Assembly: GCF_017874715.1 (NCBI RefSeq)
Contig: NZ_JAGGLR010000026.1
Coordinates: 1-64,000 of the forward strand
Length of the DNA: 64,000 nucleotides
Source: Streptomyces iranensis
GTDB lineage: Bacteria; Actinomycetota; Actinomycetes; Streptomycetales; Streptomycetaceae
Reading direction: 5' to 3'
Part shown: positions 43,610-51,128 of the stretch, in pieces
How the letters are laid out: every line of letters starts with the position of its first letter
Position numbering within the stretch: position 1 is the stretch's first letter
Notes under the pieces: generated by a model
The model's database searches: none
Told to the model about the DNA's origin: nothing
Seen by the model: the letters and a program-made list of their open reading frames with translations, nothing else
Translations under genes and position numbers: made by a program

Positions 43610-43990
43610 TCAGTCCTTGTCATCGGGCAGCACGACATGCAGGGCCCACGCGACTATGGAGACGATCAGGCCACCGAGCACCGCCGTGCCGAAGCCGTCG
43701 ACGTCGAAGCTCAGGTCCAGCTTTCCGGCCAGCCAGGAGGTCAACAACAGCATCAGGGCGTTGATCACCAGCGTGATCAACCCGAGGGTCAGGATGAACA
43801 GCGGGAAGGCCAGCAACTTGACGATCGGCTTGACCACCACGTTCACCACGCCGAAGACCAGCGCCACGAGAATGAGGGTGAGCGCTTGGCGGCCGGTGTT
43901 GTCACCGGTCAGCGTGATGTCCTTGAGCAGCCAGATGGCGACGCCGAGGGCGCCGGCGTTCGCGATCGTCTTGACGAGAAAATTCTTCAT
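43610..43990 (-). CDS. small four-helix membrane protein of the phage-holin-like family
   Basis: This 126-residue protein has four hydrophobic segments and the V-N-V-V-V-K-P-I-V-K-L-L-A-F-P segment typical of the 4-TM phage-holin family (PF04020), which is widespread in bacteria outside phages. No lysis gene is nearby, so a phage role is unlikely. It probably begins the transcript that continues into ptpA and the PLP-enzyme gene. Confidence 0.8.
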   Translation of the reverse strand: MKNFLVKTIANAGALGVAIWLLKDITLTGDNTGRQALTLILVALVFGVVNVVVKPIVKLLAFPLFILTLGLITLVINALMLLLTSWLAGKLDLSFDVDGFGTAVLGGLIVSIVAWALHVVLPDDKD

Positions 43991-44067
43991 GGTTGAGATC
44001 GTCGCAGACAGGCCCCGGCGCAGGCAGGGGCACCGTAGGCATGGGTCAGGCAGGGGTGGAGAGGCGA

Positions 44068-44385
44068 ATGAAGGCGTTCCGGCTGGATGAGCTGGAGGCG
44101 GAGCGGGCCGCGAACGACGGCGCGTATCTGCAGTTCCTGCGGGAGCGGAACATGTCCGTGGGGCTGTACGCGCTGAACGCGGGCCAGGCCGACCCGCAGT
44201 CGCCGCACGGCCAGGACGAGGTGTACGTCGTGATGAGCGGCCGGGCGTCGGTCACGGTGGGGATGGAGACGACACAGGTGGGGCGGGGCAGTGTGGTGTA
44301 CGTCCCGGCGGGCACGGCGCACAAGTTCCACCACATCACCGAGGATCTGCGGGTGCTGGTGGTGTTCTCGCCGCCGGAGAGCTGA
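44068..44385 (+). CDS. small cupin-domain protein
   Basis: This 105-residue single-domain cupin has motif 1 P-H-G-Q-D-E-V-Y-V-V-M-S-G and motif 2 P-A-G-T-A-H-K-F. The two His, one Glu and the later His can bind a metal. The activity cannot be predicted. GGAGAGG precedes the ATG at 44068. The gene is transcribed divergently from the holin-like gene. Confidence 0.8.
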   Translation: MKAFRLDELEAERAANDGAYLQFLRERNMSVGLYALNAGQADPQSPHGQDEVYVVMSGRASVTVGMETTQVGRGSVVYVPAGTAHKFHHITEDLRVLVVFSPPES

Positions 44386-44612
44386 GGCCGTCCCGGGGTT
44401 CGAGGCCGCGCCGGTGTCGGCGACCTGATCCCGGTCCGGGGGTTGTCCATCGCGGAGCCGATGTGTGGCCGGCCGGTCCCGTAGGGGTCCGGTCAGGGGA
44501 GGACGGGGGGCGCGGGCCGCCCGCGCGCCTCCGTCCCGTCCTAGCATCGACGGCAGGGAAGACCGGCCGTCGGCGTCCGGATCCACGGCTTGGAGAGAAA
44601 GCAGGGAGTCAC

Positions 44613-44807
44613 GTGACCACGAAGGGGATATTCCGGGGCTTGCCGTGGTGGGTGACCTGGATCGCGATACCGGTCCTCGTCCTCGCCGTGTTCGGCGGCC
44701 TGATCATGAGTGTGATCGGGTTCGTGGTGAGCCTCGTCTTCAAGGCGCTGCTGCTGGTGGTGCTGATCGCCGGGCTGATCTACGTCGTACGGAAGTTCAC
44801 TTCCTGA
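44613..44807 (+). CDS. small membrane protein (DUF5326-type)
   Basis: This 64-residue protein has two membrane helices (about 12-35 and 40-60) starting with the aromatic G-L-P-W-W-V. The GTG lies within a GTCACGTGAC palindrome and has AGGGAG just upstream. In S. coelicolor an equivalent gene lies beside ssgR-ssgA. Function unknown. Confidence 0.75.
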   Translation: MTTKGIFRGLPWWVTWIAIPVLVLAVFGGLIMSVIGFVVSLVFKALLLVVLIAGLIYVVRKFTS

Positions 44808-45220
44808 CCCGCCGCGCGGCGCCCGCCGCGTCGCCCAGGCCCTGACGCGTCCCCACAGGCCCTGACGGCCCCCGCTGCGCGCGGATACGCCGCGCGAGGG
44901 ATACCGCCGGGGCGGGAGCACCGCCTGGCGCCACCCCTGCCGTTACAGTGCGAGTCCTCGGCGTTCTTCCTTCGGCGTCTGCCTCGCAACAACACCCCGG
45001 GGGTGCCTGTTGACGACAGCGATCTTCGATACGGCCGGTGCGCCGGCCCCGATCTCCCGCCCACCTGGCCCGCGCTGTCCGCGCCGCCCGGCCCCGCGGG
45101 TCTCCTCACGGCAACACTGGCCATTTTCGTTCCCTCACACGAGGCAAACCGACTCCGCACCGCAATCGAGTCGCTACGCTCCAGAGTCGGCGAAGCGCAA
45201 ACAACCCGGGGCGGCGAACG
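44808..45220 (+). promoter_or_regulatory. upstream region of ssgA; ssgR absent
   Basis: These 413 bases have no open frame resembling the IclR-type activator SsgR that precedes ssgA in S. coelicolor. TACAGT (44945-44950) and TACGCT (45175-45180) are possible -10 elements. A CCCGGGG-rich stretch around 44995-45005 is also present. I see no other feature. Confidence 0.5.
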
Positions 45221-45667
45221 ATGCGTGAGATGCGTGACACAGTTCAGGCGGAAGTGACGATGACCTTCCTGGTCTCGCAGGATCTCTCCTTCCGGATCCC
45301 GGTCGAGCTGTCCTACGACAGCGGCGACCCCTATGCCGTCGAGATCACCTTCCATTTGCCCGGTGACGCGCCGGTGAGCTGGGCCTTCGCGCGGGAGCTG
45401 CTGCTGGACGGGTTGAGCAAACCCACCGGCGAGGGGGATGTGCGTATCGCCCCCGCCTCCCCCGAGGGGCTTTCGGACGTCTTCATCAGACTCCAAGTGG
45501 GTTGTGAACGGGCCCTGTTCCGGGCCGGGGCCGCTCCGCTGGTGGCCTTCCTCGACCGGACGGACCGGGTGGTGCCTTTCGGCCAGGAGCCGGCGGCCTG
45601 CGACCCGGTCGGCGATCTCGATGCCGAACTCCACCGCATCCTGGCCGAGGACCGGTACGCGGGCTGA
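45221..45667 (+). CDS. ssgA: sporulation and cell-division protein SsgA
   Basis: This 148-residue protein belongs to the SsgA-like family found only in morphologically complex actinomycetes. It shows the family blocks F-R-I-P-V-E-L, D-P-Y-A-V and W-x-F-A-R-E-L-L, and the C-terminal L-V-A-F-L-D-R-T-D. SsgA marks sites of septum formation and germination and helps place SsgB and FtsZ. Starts at 45221 or 45230 are both possible; residues V-Q-A-E-V align with the conserved family N terminus. It converges with the YibE/F gene. Confidence 0.87.
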   Translation: MREMRDTVQAEVTMTFLVSQDLSFRIPVELSYDSGDPYAVEITFHLPGDAPVSWAFARELLLDGLSKPTGEGDVRIAPASPEGLSDVFIRLQVGCERALFRAGAAPLVAFLDRTDRVVPFGQEPAACDPVGDLDAELHRILAEDRYAG

Positions 45668-45739
45668 GAGCCGGACGCGCGGCGGGCCGAGGGCCGGTGC
45701 TGTGCCGTGGCCGAGCTGACGGGCGGCGTGCCCATCGCC

Positions 45740-47221
45740 TCAGCGTCCCTTCGCCCGGCGGCGCCGCCCGCGTCCGCCCCGGCCGGTCCGGGCCGCCTGG
45801 GCCGACTGGGTCGTCTGGGTCGTCTGGGCCGCCTGGGCGCCGCCCGCGTCGGCCACTCGCTCCGCGCCGCCGTCCGCCGCCGGGGCGCGGTCCGCGGAGA
45901 CCACGAGCACGGCCAGCGCGGTGGTCACCGGCACCGAGGCGACGAGCCCGATGCTGCCCACCAGCGTCCGTACGATCTCCTCCGCGACGATCTCGCTCGT
46001 GGCGACCGTGCCCACCCCGCTGTCCGCGATGGAGAACAGCAGCAGCAGCGGAAGCGAAGCGCCCGCGTACGCCAGCACCAGGGTGTTCACGACGGAGGCG
46101 ATGTGGTCCCGCCCGATCCGCATCGCCGCCCCGTAGAGCTTGCGCCGGGACGTGGTCGGATCCGCCTCCCTCAGCTCCCACACCGCCGAGGTCTGGGTGA
46201 CCGTCACATCGTCCAGCACGCCCAGCGAGCCGATGATCACACCCGCCAGCAGCAGCCCCTGTATCTCGATGTTCGGATAGAGGCCGTGCACCAGTCCGGT
46301 CTGGTCGTCCGTGTTGCCGGTCAGGCTCGCCCAGCCGATGAACAGCGAGCCCAGCACCCCGATCAGCAGCAGTGACACCAGTGTGCCGAGCACGGCGACC
46401 GACGTACGCGCCGTCAGTCCATGGCACATGTACAGCGCGAGAAGCATGATCGCGCTGCCCCCGACGACCGCGACCACCAGCGGATTGGAACCCTGGAGTA
46501 TCGCCGGGAGGATGAACAGCGTCAGCACCCCGAAGCTGATCGCCAGCGCCACCAGCGCGAACACCCCGCGCAGCCGTCCCACCGCCACGACCGCGAGCGC
46601 GAACAGCCCCGCCAGCAGCGCCATCGGCATCGACCGGTCGACATCGGACACGGAGTACTGCAGTTCCTTGGGCGCCTTGGGGGCGTACGCCAGCTTCAGC
46701 TCCTGCCCGGCGCTGAAGTGACGCGAGGCGTTGGGCTGGACGATTTCGGGGAACGTGCGGCCCTTGTCCTTGCCCGAGGTGACCTCGATCGTGGCCTTCT
46801 CGCAGACGCTCTTCTTCCCGCCCTGCCCCGGGCCCCCGCTTTGCCCTGGAGCGCCGTTCTGGGCGGCGCCGTCCTGGCCGGGCTCGGTGGGCGCCTGCGG
46901 CTGGGCGTTCACATCGGCGCAGTTCACCTCCTCGACCTTCACCACCCGCCCGGCCACGGTCGTCTGGTCGAAGCCGAGACCGCTGCGGCCGTGCGCCTTG
47001 TGGTCCGGTGTGCCGCCCGGCCAGAGCACGATCAGACCGGCCACGACGGCGACGGTGAAGGGGATGAGCACCGCCGCGATGATCTTGCGGAGGCGCGCGG
47101 AGACAGGGGTGGCGGGGCCATGGCCGTGGGAGTGGCCATGGGAATGTCCGTGGCCGTGGCCATGCGCCTGATCGGAGGGGTGGGGCTGCTCGGGCGGGTG
47201 GTCCTGCTGGATCGCGGTCAC
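45740..47221 (-). CDS. YibE/F-family membrane protein with His-rich N terminus
   Basis: This 493-residue protein has a cytoplasmic N terminus with an H-G/H-S repeat of about nine histidines (residues 20-34), one membrane helix (47-67), an extracytoplasmic domain of about 130 residues with a Gly/Gln-rich insert, and then seven or eight membrane helices of the YibE/F type. The tail is Thr/Gln/Arg-rich. The function of YibE/F is unknown. The histidine repeat could bind Ni, Zn or Co, which is inference. The start is a GTG. Confidence 0.82.
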   Translation of the reverse strand: MTAIQQDHPPEQPHPSDQAHGHGHGHSHGHSHGHGPATPVSARLRKIIAAVLIPFTVAVVAGLIVLWPGGTPDHKAHGRSGLGFDQTTVAGRVVKVEEVNCADVNAQPQAPTEPGQDGAAQNGAPGQSGGPGQGGKKSVCEKATIEVTSGKDKGRTFPEIVQPNASRHFSAGQELKLAYAPKAPKELQYSVSDVDRSMPMALLAGLFALAVVAVGRLRGVFALVALAISFGVLTLFILPAILQGSNPLVVAVVGGSAIMLLALYMCHGLTARTSVAVLGTLVSLLLIGVLGSLFIGWASLTGNTDDQTGLVHGLYPNIEIQGLLLAGVIIGSLGVLDDVTVTQTSAVWELREADPTTSRRKLYGAAMRIGRDHIASVVNTLVLAYAGASLPLLLLFSIADSGVGTVATSEIVAEEIVRTLVGSIGLVASVPVTTALAVLVVSADRAPAADGGAERVADAGGAQAAQTTQTTQSAQAARTGRGGRGRRRRAKGR

Positions 47222-47304
47222 GGTCGCATCATCGCAAGAGACGTGGGCCCCCTGTTCAGCGCTGTGGATAAACCGTTAGCGTGGTGACGAACCTTTGCAA
47301 TCGC

Positions 47305-47396
47305 GGGAGCTCGGAGCACCGGGCTGAGAGGGCGCTGACGCTGACAGCTGCGCCGACCGCTGAACCTGTTACCGGGTAATGCCGGCGTAGGGAGTG
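47305..47396 (+). promoter_or_regulatory. TPP riboswitch (thi box) of thiC
   Basis: The conserved THI elements are present in order: G-G-G-C-T-G-A-G-A at 47321-47329, a variable arm, GACC with CTGAACCTG at 47355-47368, and GGGTAATGCCGGCGTAGGGAG up to 47393. The end of the aptamer overlaps the GGGAG ribosome site of thiC, so bound thiamine pyrophosphate would block translation. Confidence 0.95.
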
Positions 47397-47402
47397 GGTC
47401 TC

Positions 47403-49172
47403 ATGACTCAGCAGGATGCATCATCGCGTGCCGAGACGGCCGAATTCGGCTGGCATAAGGGGTATGTCACGGGTTCGCGCCCGGACCTCCAGGTCCCGGT
47501 CCGCCGCGTGCACCTCACCAACGGCCAGGACGTGACGCTGTACGACACCTCCGGCCCGTACACCGACCCCACTATCGAAACGGATGTCCGCCGCGGCCTG
47601 GCGCCGCTGCGGCAGAACTGGATCATCGCCCGCGGCGACACCGAGGAGTACGCGGGCCGTCCCGCCCGCCCCGAGGACGACGGGCTCAAGCACACCTCGC
47701 CACGCGGGGGGCTGCGCAACCTCGACGCGGTCTTCCCCGGCCGTCCGCGCCAGCCGCGGCGCGGCCGCACGGGCGCCCCCGTGACCCAACTCGCCTATGC
47801 GCGGCGGGGCGAGATCACGGCGGAGATGGAGTACGTGGCGATCCGCGAGAACGTCTCCCCCGAGGTGGTCAGGGAGGAGATCGCGGCGGGCCGCGCCGTC
47901 CTCCCGGCCAATGTGAACCATCCGGAGATCGAACCGATGATCATCGGCAAGCGATTCCTGGTGAAGGTCAACGCCAACATCGGCAACTCCGCCGTCACCT
48001 CCTCCATCGAGGAGGAGGTCGAGAAGATGACCTGGGCGACCCGCTGGGGCGCCGACACGGTCATGGACCTCTCGACCGGCCGCAACATCCACACCACCCG
48101 CGAATGGGTGCTGCGCAACTCCCCGGTTCCCATCGGCACCGTGCCGCTCTATCAGGCGCTGGAGAAGGTCGACGGCAAGGCCGAGGAGCTGACCTGGGAG
48201 ATCTACAAGGACACGGTCATCGAACAGGCCGAGCAGGGCGTCGACTACATGACCGTCCACGCCGGCGTCCGGCTGCCGTACGTCCCCCTGACCGCCCGCC
48301 GCAAGACCGGCATCGTCTCCCGCGGCGGCTCCATCATGGCGGCGTGGTGCCTCGCCCACCACCAGGAGTCCTTCCTCTACACCCACTTCGAGGAGCTGTG
48401 CGAGATCCTCGCGGCGTACGACGTCACCTACTCGCTGGGCGACGGACTGCGCCCGGGATCGATCGCCGACGCCAACGACGAGGCCCAGTTCGCGGAGTTG
48501 CGCACCCTCGGCGAGCTCAACCGCATCGCCAAGGAGCACGGCGTCCAGACGATGATCGAGGGGCCGGGCCATGTCCCGATGCACAAGATCAAGGAGAACG
48601 TCGACCTCCAGCAGGAGATCTGCGAGGAGGCCCCCTTCTACACCCTGGGCCCCCTCACCACCGACATCGCCCCCGCCTACGACCACATCACCTCGGGCAT
48701 CGGCGCCGCGATGATCGCCTGGTGGGGCACGGCGATGCTCTGCTACGTCACCCCCAAGGAGCACTTGGGGCTGCCGGACCGCGATGACGTCAAGACCGGC
48801 GTCATCACCTACAAGATCGCCGCCCACGCGGCCGACCTGGCCAAGGGCCATCCGGACGCCCAGGCATGGGACGACGCGCTCTCCGACGCGCGCTTCGAAT
48901 TCCGCTGGGAGGACCAGTTCAACCTGGCCCTCGACCCGGACACGGCCCGCTCCTTCCACGACGCGACGCTCCCGGCGGAACCGGCCAAGACGGCACACTT
49001 CTGCTCGATGTGCGGGCCGAAGTTCTGCTCGATGAAAATCAGCAGAAGCATCACAGAGCAGTTCGGCGGCGACGCCGATGCGACGCCCGAGGAGATCGAG
49101 GCGGGGATGCTCCAGAAGTCCAAGGAGTTCGCGGCCGCGGGCAACCGCGTCTACCTGCCGCTCGCGGACTGA
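47403..49172 (+). CDS. thiC: phosphomethylpyrimidine synthase ThiC
   Basis: This 589-residue radical-SAM enzyme turns aminoimidazole ribotide into hydroxymethylpyrimidine phosphate for thiamine synthesis. The C-terminal iron-sulfur motif C-x2-C-x4-C lies near residues 533-541 (C-S-M-C-G-P-K-F-C). The length is usual for the family. The ATG at 47403 has GGAG 8 bases before it; an in-frame GTG at 47394 overlaps the riboswitch end. A copy of 20 bases from the 3' end of this gene recurs 710 bases downstream. Confidence 0.97.
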   Translation: MTQQDASSRAETAEFGWHKGYVTGSRPDLQVPVRRVHLTNGQDVTLYDTSGPYTDPTIETDVRRGLAPLRQNWIIARGDTEEYAGRPARPEDDGLKHTSPRGGLRNLDAVFPGRPRQPRRGRTGAPVTQLAYARRGEITAEMEYVAIRENVSPEVVREEIAAGRAVLPANVNHPEIEPMIIGKRFLVKVNANIGNSAVTSSIEEEVEKMTWATRWGADTVMDLSTGRNIHTTREWVLRNSPVPIGTVPLYQALEKVDGKAEELTWEIYKDTVIEQAEQGVDYMTVHAGVRLPYVPLTARRKTGIVSRGGSIMAAWCLAHHQESFLYTHFEELCEILAAYDVTYSLGDGLRPGSIADANDEAQFAELRTLGELNRIAKEHGVQTMIEGPGHVPMHKIKENVDLQQEICEEAPFYTLGPLTTDIAPAYDHITSGIGAAMIAWWGTAMLCYVTPKEHLGLPDRDDVKTGVITYKIAAHAADLAKGHPDAQAWDDALSDARFEFRWEDQFNLALDPDTARSFHDATLPAEPAKTAHFCSMCGPKFCSMKISRSITEQFGGDADATPEEIEAGMLQKSKEFAAAGNRVYLPLAD

Positions 49173-49191
49173 CACGGATCGCGGAATCTGA

Positions 49192-49235
49192 CCGCCGGAC
49201 CCCGGACCCCGGACTCGGGGTCCGGGGTCCGGCGG
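49192..49235 (+). terminator. terminator after thiC
   Basis: A 19-bp perfect stem with a 6-base loop begins 20 bases after the stop codon. Confidence 0.88.
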
Positions 49236-49282
49236 CTCCGTCAGATGGCGCCCGTGCCGCTCGGCAAAGCAGTATGCGAGGC

Positions 49283-49753
49283 ATGGGAACCGACGCGAAG
49301 CCGATGGCGGAACATGTTCAACGCTGGTGGCGCGAAGGGCAGGCGCCCGACGGTGACGTGATCGTCTTCGGGGACGGTCAGTTGTCGGTGATGCGGTTCT
49401 GGACCACCGAATGCTGGTCGCGGGCAGAGGAGGTCCTTCGAGCCACGGAGTGGACCGCCCGCCACTGGCTGGACGTCGACATGGTGATGGCATCGTGCAG
49501 ATATGCCGGATACCGTGCTTACGGAGGCGAATCCGCAGCCCATGGCAGCATCGGCTGGGTCGCCCTGACACGGGACGACCGACAGCGGACCTTGGAATGG
49601 CTCGCGGTGTGTTCCGAGTCGAACCCGTTCGCCGAGGTGGCTCTCGACGACGCCTGCCTGACGGCAGTCAGCACCAACGGCCAGGTGTGGACCTTTCCGC
49701 GTGACGCTCCGCAGAAAGTGGAGATCAGTCGGGTTGCGGGACGGGACAGGTGA
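49283..49753 (+). CDS. hypothetical protein
   Basis: This 156-residue soluble protein is rich in Trp (about seven residues) and has an acidic N-terminal half. I do not recognise a family. ATG at 49283 is preferred because CAGTAT lies 7 bases upstream, which fits a leaderless transcript; an in-frame ATG three codons earlier overlaps that element. GC3 is lower than in thiC, and the gene sits between thiC and a relic of the thiC 3' end, so it looks acquired. Confidence 0.6.
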   Translation: MGTDAKPMAEHVQRWWREGQAPDGDVIVFGDGQLSVMRFWTTECWSRAEEVLRATEWTARHWLDVDMVMASCRYAGYRAYGGESAAHGSIGWVALTRDDRQRTLEWLAVCSESNPFAEVALDDACLTAVSTNGQVWTFPRDAPQKVEISRVAGRDR

Positions 49754-49816
49754 CGACTTCCTGCCGGGTGAGCACGGCGGCGCGATGGACGCGGCGGAGG
49801 CGGAGGCGGGGCCGGT

Positions 49817-49855
49817 ATGGCCCAGAAGTCCAAGGAGTTCGAAAACGCGGGTGGA
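49817..49855 (+). pseudogene. relic copy of the thiC 3' end
   Basis: Bases 49822-49841 are identical to thiC bases 49112-49131 (20 of 20), and the match continues more weakly on both sides. Translated, M-x-Q-K-S-K-E-F-x-x-A-G is shared with the ThiC C terminus. An exact 20-base match so close to thiC is not chance. The frame runs on into unrelated sequence, so it is a fragment and not a gene. Confidence 0.8.
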
Positions 49856-49905
49856 GCTCGGCAAAGTAGCGCCTTTGGATTGAACCAGGCGATATGCTGC
49901 GGGAT

Positions 49906-49944
49906 GGGTCCGAAGCCGCAACTTGGATTTGCGACTTCGGACCC
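49906..49944. terminator. bidirectional terminator before the BRO-type gene end
   Basis: A 10-bp perfect stem is extended by an inner GCAA/TTGC pairing around a 7-base loop. It lies between the hypothetical gene and the convergent BRO-family gene. Confidence 0.7.
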
Positions 49945-49955
49945 TCTCCATGCCG

Positions 49956-50828
49956 CTACGCGGGCGGAAGCTCAGCCACGTAGACCGGGTTGCCGTTGTC
50001 CGTCAGCCCGTTCTGACGGATGCAGCGGTGCTTCTGGAGAAAACGCAGACAGTCGTGCACCCGCTGCCGAGTGAGCCCCGTCTTGGCCGAGAGCGTCTCC
50101 AGCGAATGGCCGATCCGTCCGGCTTCGGCCAGCGTGGGGAGGATGTAGACGGCCACCGCCCACACATCCTCGGTGATGCTCAGCCGGTCCTTCCACTGTG
50201 CGAACAGGTTCTCCGTCCTGAGCCTCAACTCCCGCTTGTCGGCCTCGGGCTCCGCGCCCGGTCGGCAGCCCAGAGCGTCGAGGATCTGTGACCACGCCTG
50301 CTCGGACCGGTGCAGGGAATCCAGCACCTCCGTATGGAAGCGTTCGGTCCGCGTCTCCAGCCGGACGATCGCGTCCATGAGCTCGCTCGGTGGAGTGGGG
50401 CGGGAGACCTCGGAGACCTCCAGCGCGTATGAGCCCTCGCGTTGGACGGTGGCGATCACCCTGGACACCCACTGTTTGAAGGGCAGGCACGCGGGTTTGG
50501 TGCAGCCGTTCACCAGCTGAATCAGCCCTTGCAGATTCACCAGATGCAAGTCTCGGCGCCACTCCCTACCTGCGGGAATGCTGAGACCGTAACGTGAGGT
50601 TACGTTCTCGAGCGTAGACTTTCCGCCAGCCTGTACATGATCTGCCAACGCCTTTCGCGGGTTGGTGTGACCGAGTTCCGCACAGACGTCGACCGTCGGG
50701 AACCAGTGTTCGCCGTCCGGCATGGTCAGCCGACGAAGCCGGACCCCCGTGGCCGCGTAGACGAAGTCGTTGACGTCCATGGCGTCGTGCCGGGCGGATG
50801 GGCCCGGCGGTGTGTTGTGTTTGCGCAT
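49956..50828 (-). CDS. BRO-family (phage antirepressor-like) protein
   Basis: This 290-residue protein has an N-terminal Bro-N domain (about 17-130; W-F-P-T-V-D-V-C-A-E-L-G-H-T-N-P-R-K-A-L), a coiled middle region and a C-terminal winged helix (T-G-L-T-R-Q-R-V-H, about 245-280). Bro-N proteins are DNA-binding antirepressors common in phages and mobile elements, although streptomycetes also carry solitary chromosomal copies. GGAGGTGATGCGCG precedes the ATG at 50828. A shorter start at 50780 is possible. No phage structural or integrase gene is nearby. Confidence 0.82.
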   Translation of the reverse strand: MRKHNTPPGPSARHDAMDVNDFVYAATGVRLRRLTMPDGEHWFPTVDVCAELGHTNPRKALADHVQAGGKSTLENVTSRYGLSIPAGREWRRDLHLVNLQGLIQLVNGCTKPACLPFKQWVSRVIATVQREGSYALEVSEVSRPTPPSELMDAIVRLETRTERFHTEVLDSLHRSEQAWSQILDALGCRPGAEPEADKRELRLRTENLFAQWKDRLSITEDVWAVAVYILPTLAEAGRIGHSLETLSAKTGLTRQRVHDCLRFLQKHRCIRQNGLTDNGNPVYVAELPPA

Positions 50829-50947
50829 CGCGCATCACCTCCACCGATGGACGCTAAACATCACCGCCCATCAATTCCCCCGAATAGGCGGAAGTTCGCT
50901 CGATCGGTGGGTAATCGGTCAATCCAATGGCGAACCGCCCATCAGTG

Positions 50948-50977
50948 CTAGTCCGGCTGATGCTCGGGGCCGCCGGA
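50948..50977 (-). pseudogene. relic copy of the 3' end of the membrane-protein gene at 52417
   Basis: On the minus strand these 30 bases encode S-G-G-P-E-H-Q-P-D-stop. The gene ending at 52417 finishes Y-G-G-P-E-H-Q-P-D-stop. Of 30 bases 26 match, and within the eight shared codons every difference is synonymous, so both descend from coding sequence. Upstream the similarity stops. The 300-base interval 50829-51128 otherwise holds only a parS site; a 68-codon frame at 50854-51060 is probably not a gene. Confidence 0.65.
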
Positions 50978-51060
50978 CCTCGGATCCTGAGTTCGGCGGC
51001 TTCGCCAGATTTCGCCAGTTGGTAGCGCAGCACGGACCGGGGATTTTGAGCTTCGGCCAT

Positions 51061-51074
51061 GTTTCACGTGAAAC
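51061..51074. other. parS: parS site
   Basis: A perfect GTTTCACGTGAAAC lies between the BRO-type gene and the serine hydrolase gene. Confidence 0.93.
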
Positions 51075-51128
51075 GTCCCGTCGAGTGCGGCTTGCCTGGG
51101 TCGGCCCGGAGCAGGGGCGGGGGTGGAT

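Noticed and set aside
43610..43990. Holin-like gene considered as a phage lysis module
   Set aside because: The 4-TM holin family is common on chromosomes, and no endolysin or phage gene is near.
44608..44617. GTCACGTGAC palindrome at the start of the DUF5326-type gene considered as parS
   Set aside because: It shares only the CACGTG core; the flanking TTT/AAA positions of parS are missing.
45003..45257. 84-codon frame before ssgA considered as an ssgR remnant
   Set aside because: The translated sequence shows no IclR helix-turn-helix or effector-domain similarity.
47263..47271. Single consensus DnaA box (TTATCCACA on the minus strand) upstream of thiC
   Set aside because: It is isolated, without neighbouring boxes, and can occur by chance in 64 kb.
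47421..49571. 716-codon minus-strand frame opposite thiC
   Set aside because: It is a shadow of thiC, which has a riboswitch, ribosome site and iron-sulfur motif on the plus strand.
50854..51060. 68-codon minus-strand frame ending near the BRO-type gene promoter
   Set aside because: It overlaps the relic of the membrane-protein gene in another frame, begins next to parS and has no clear ribosome site or family.
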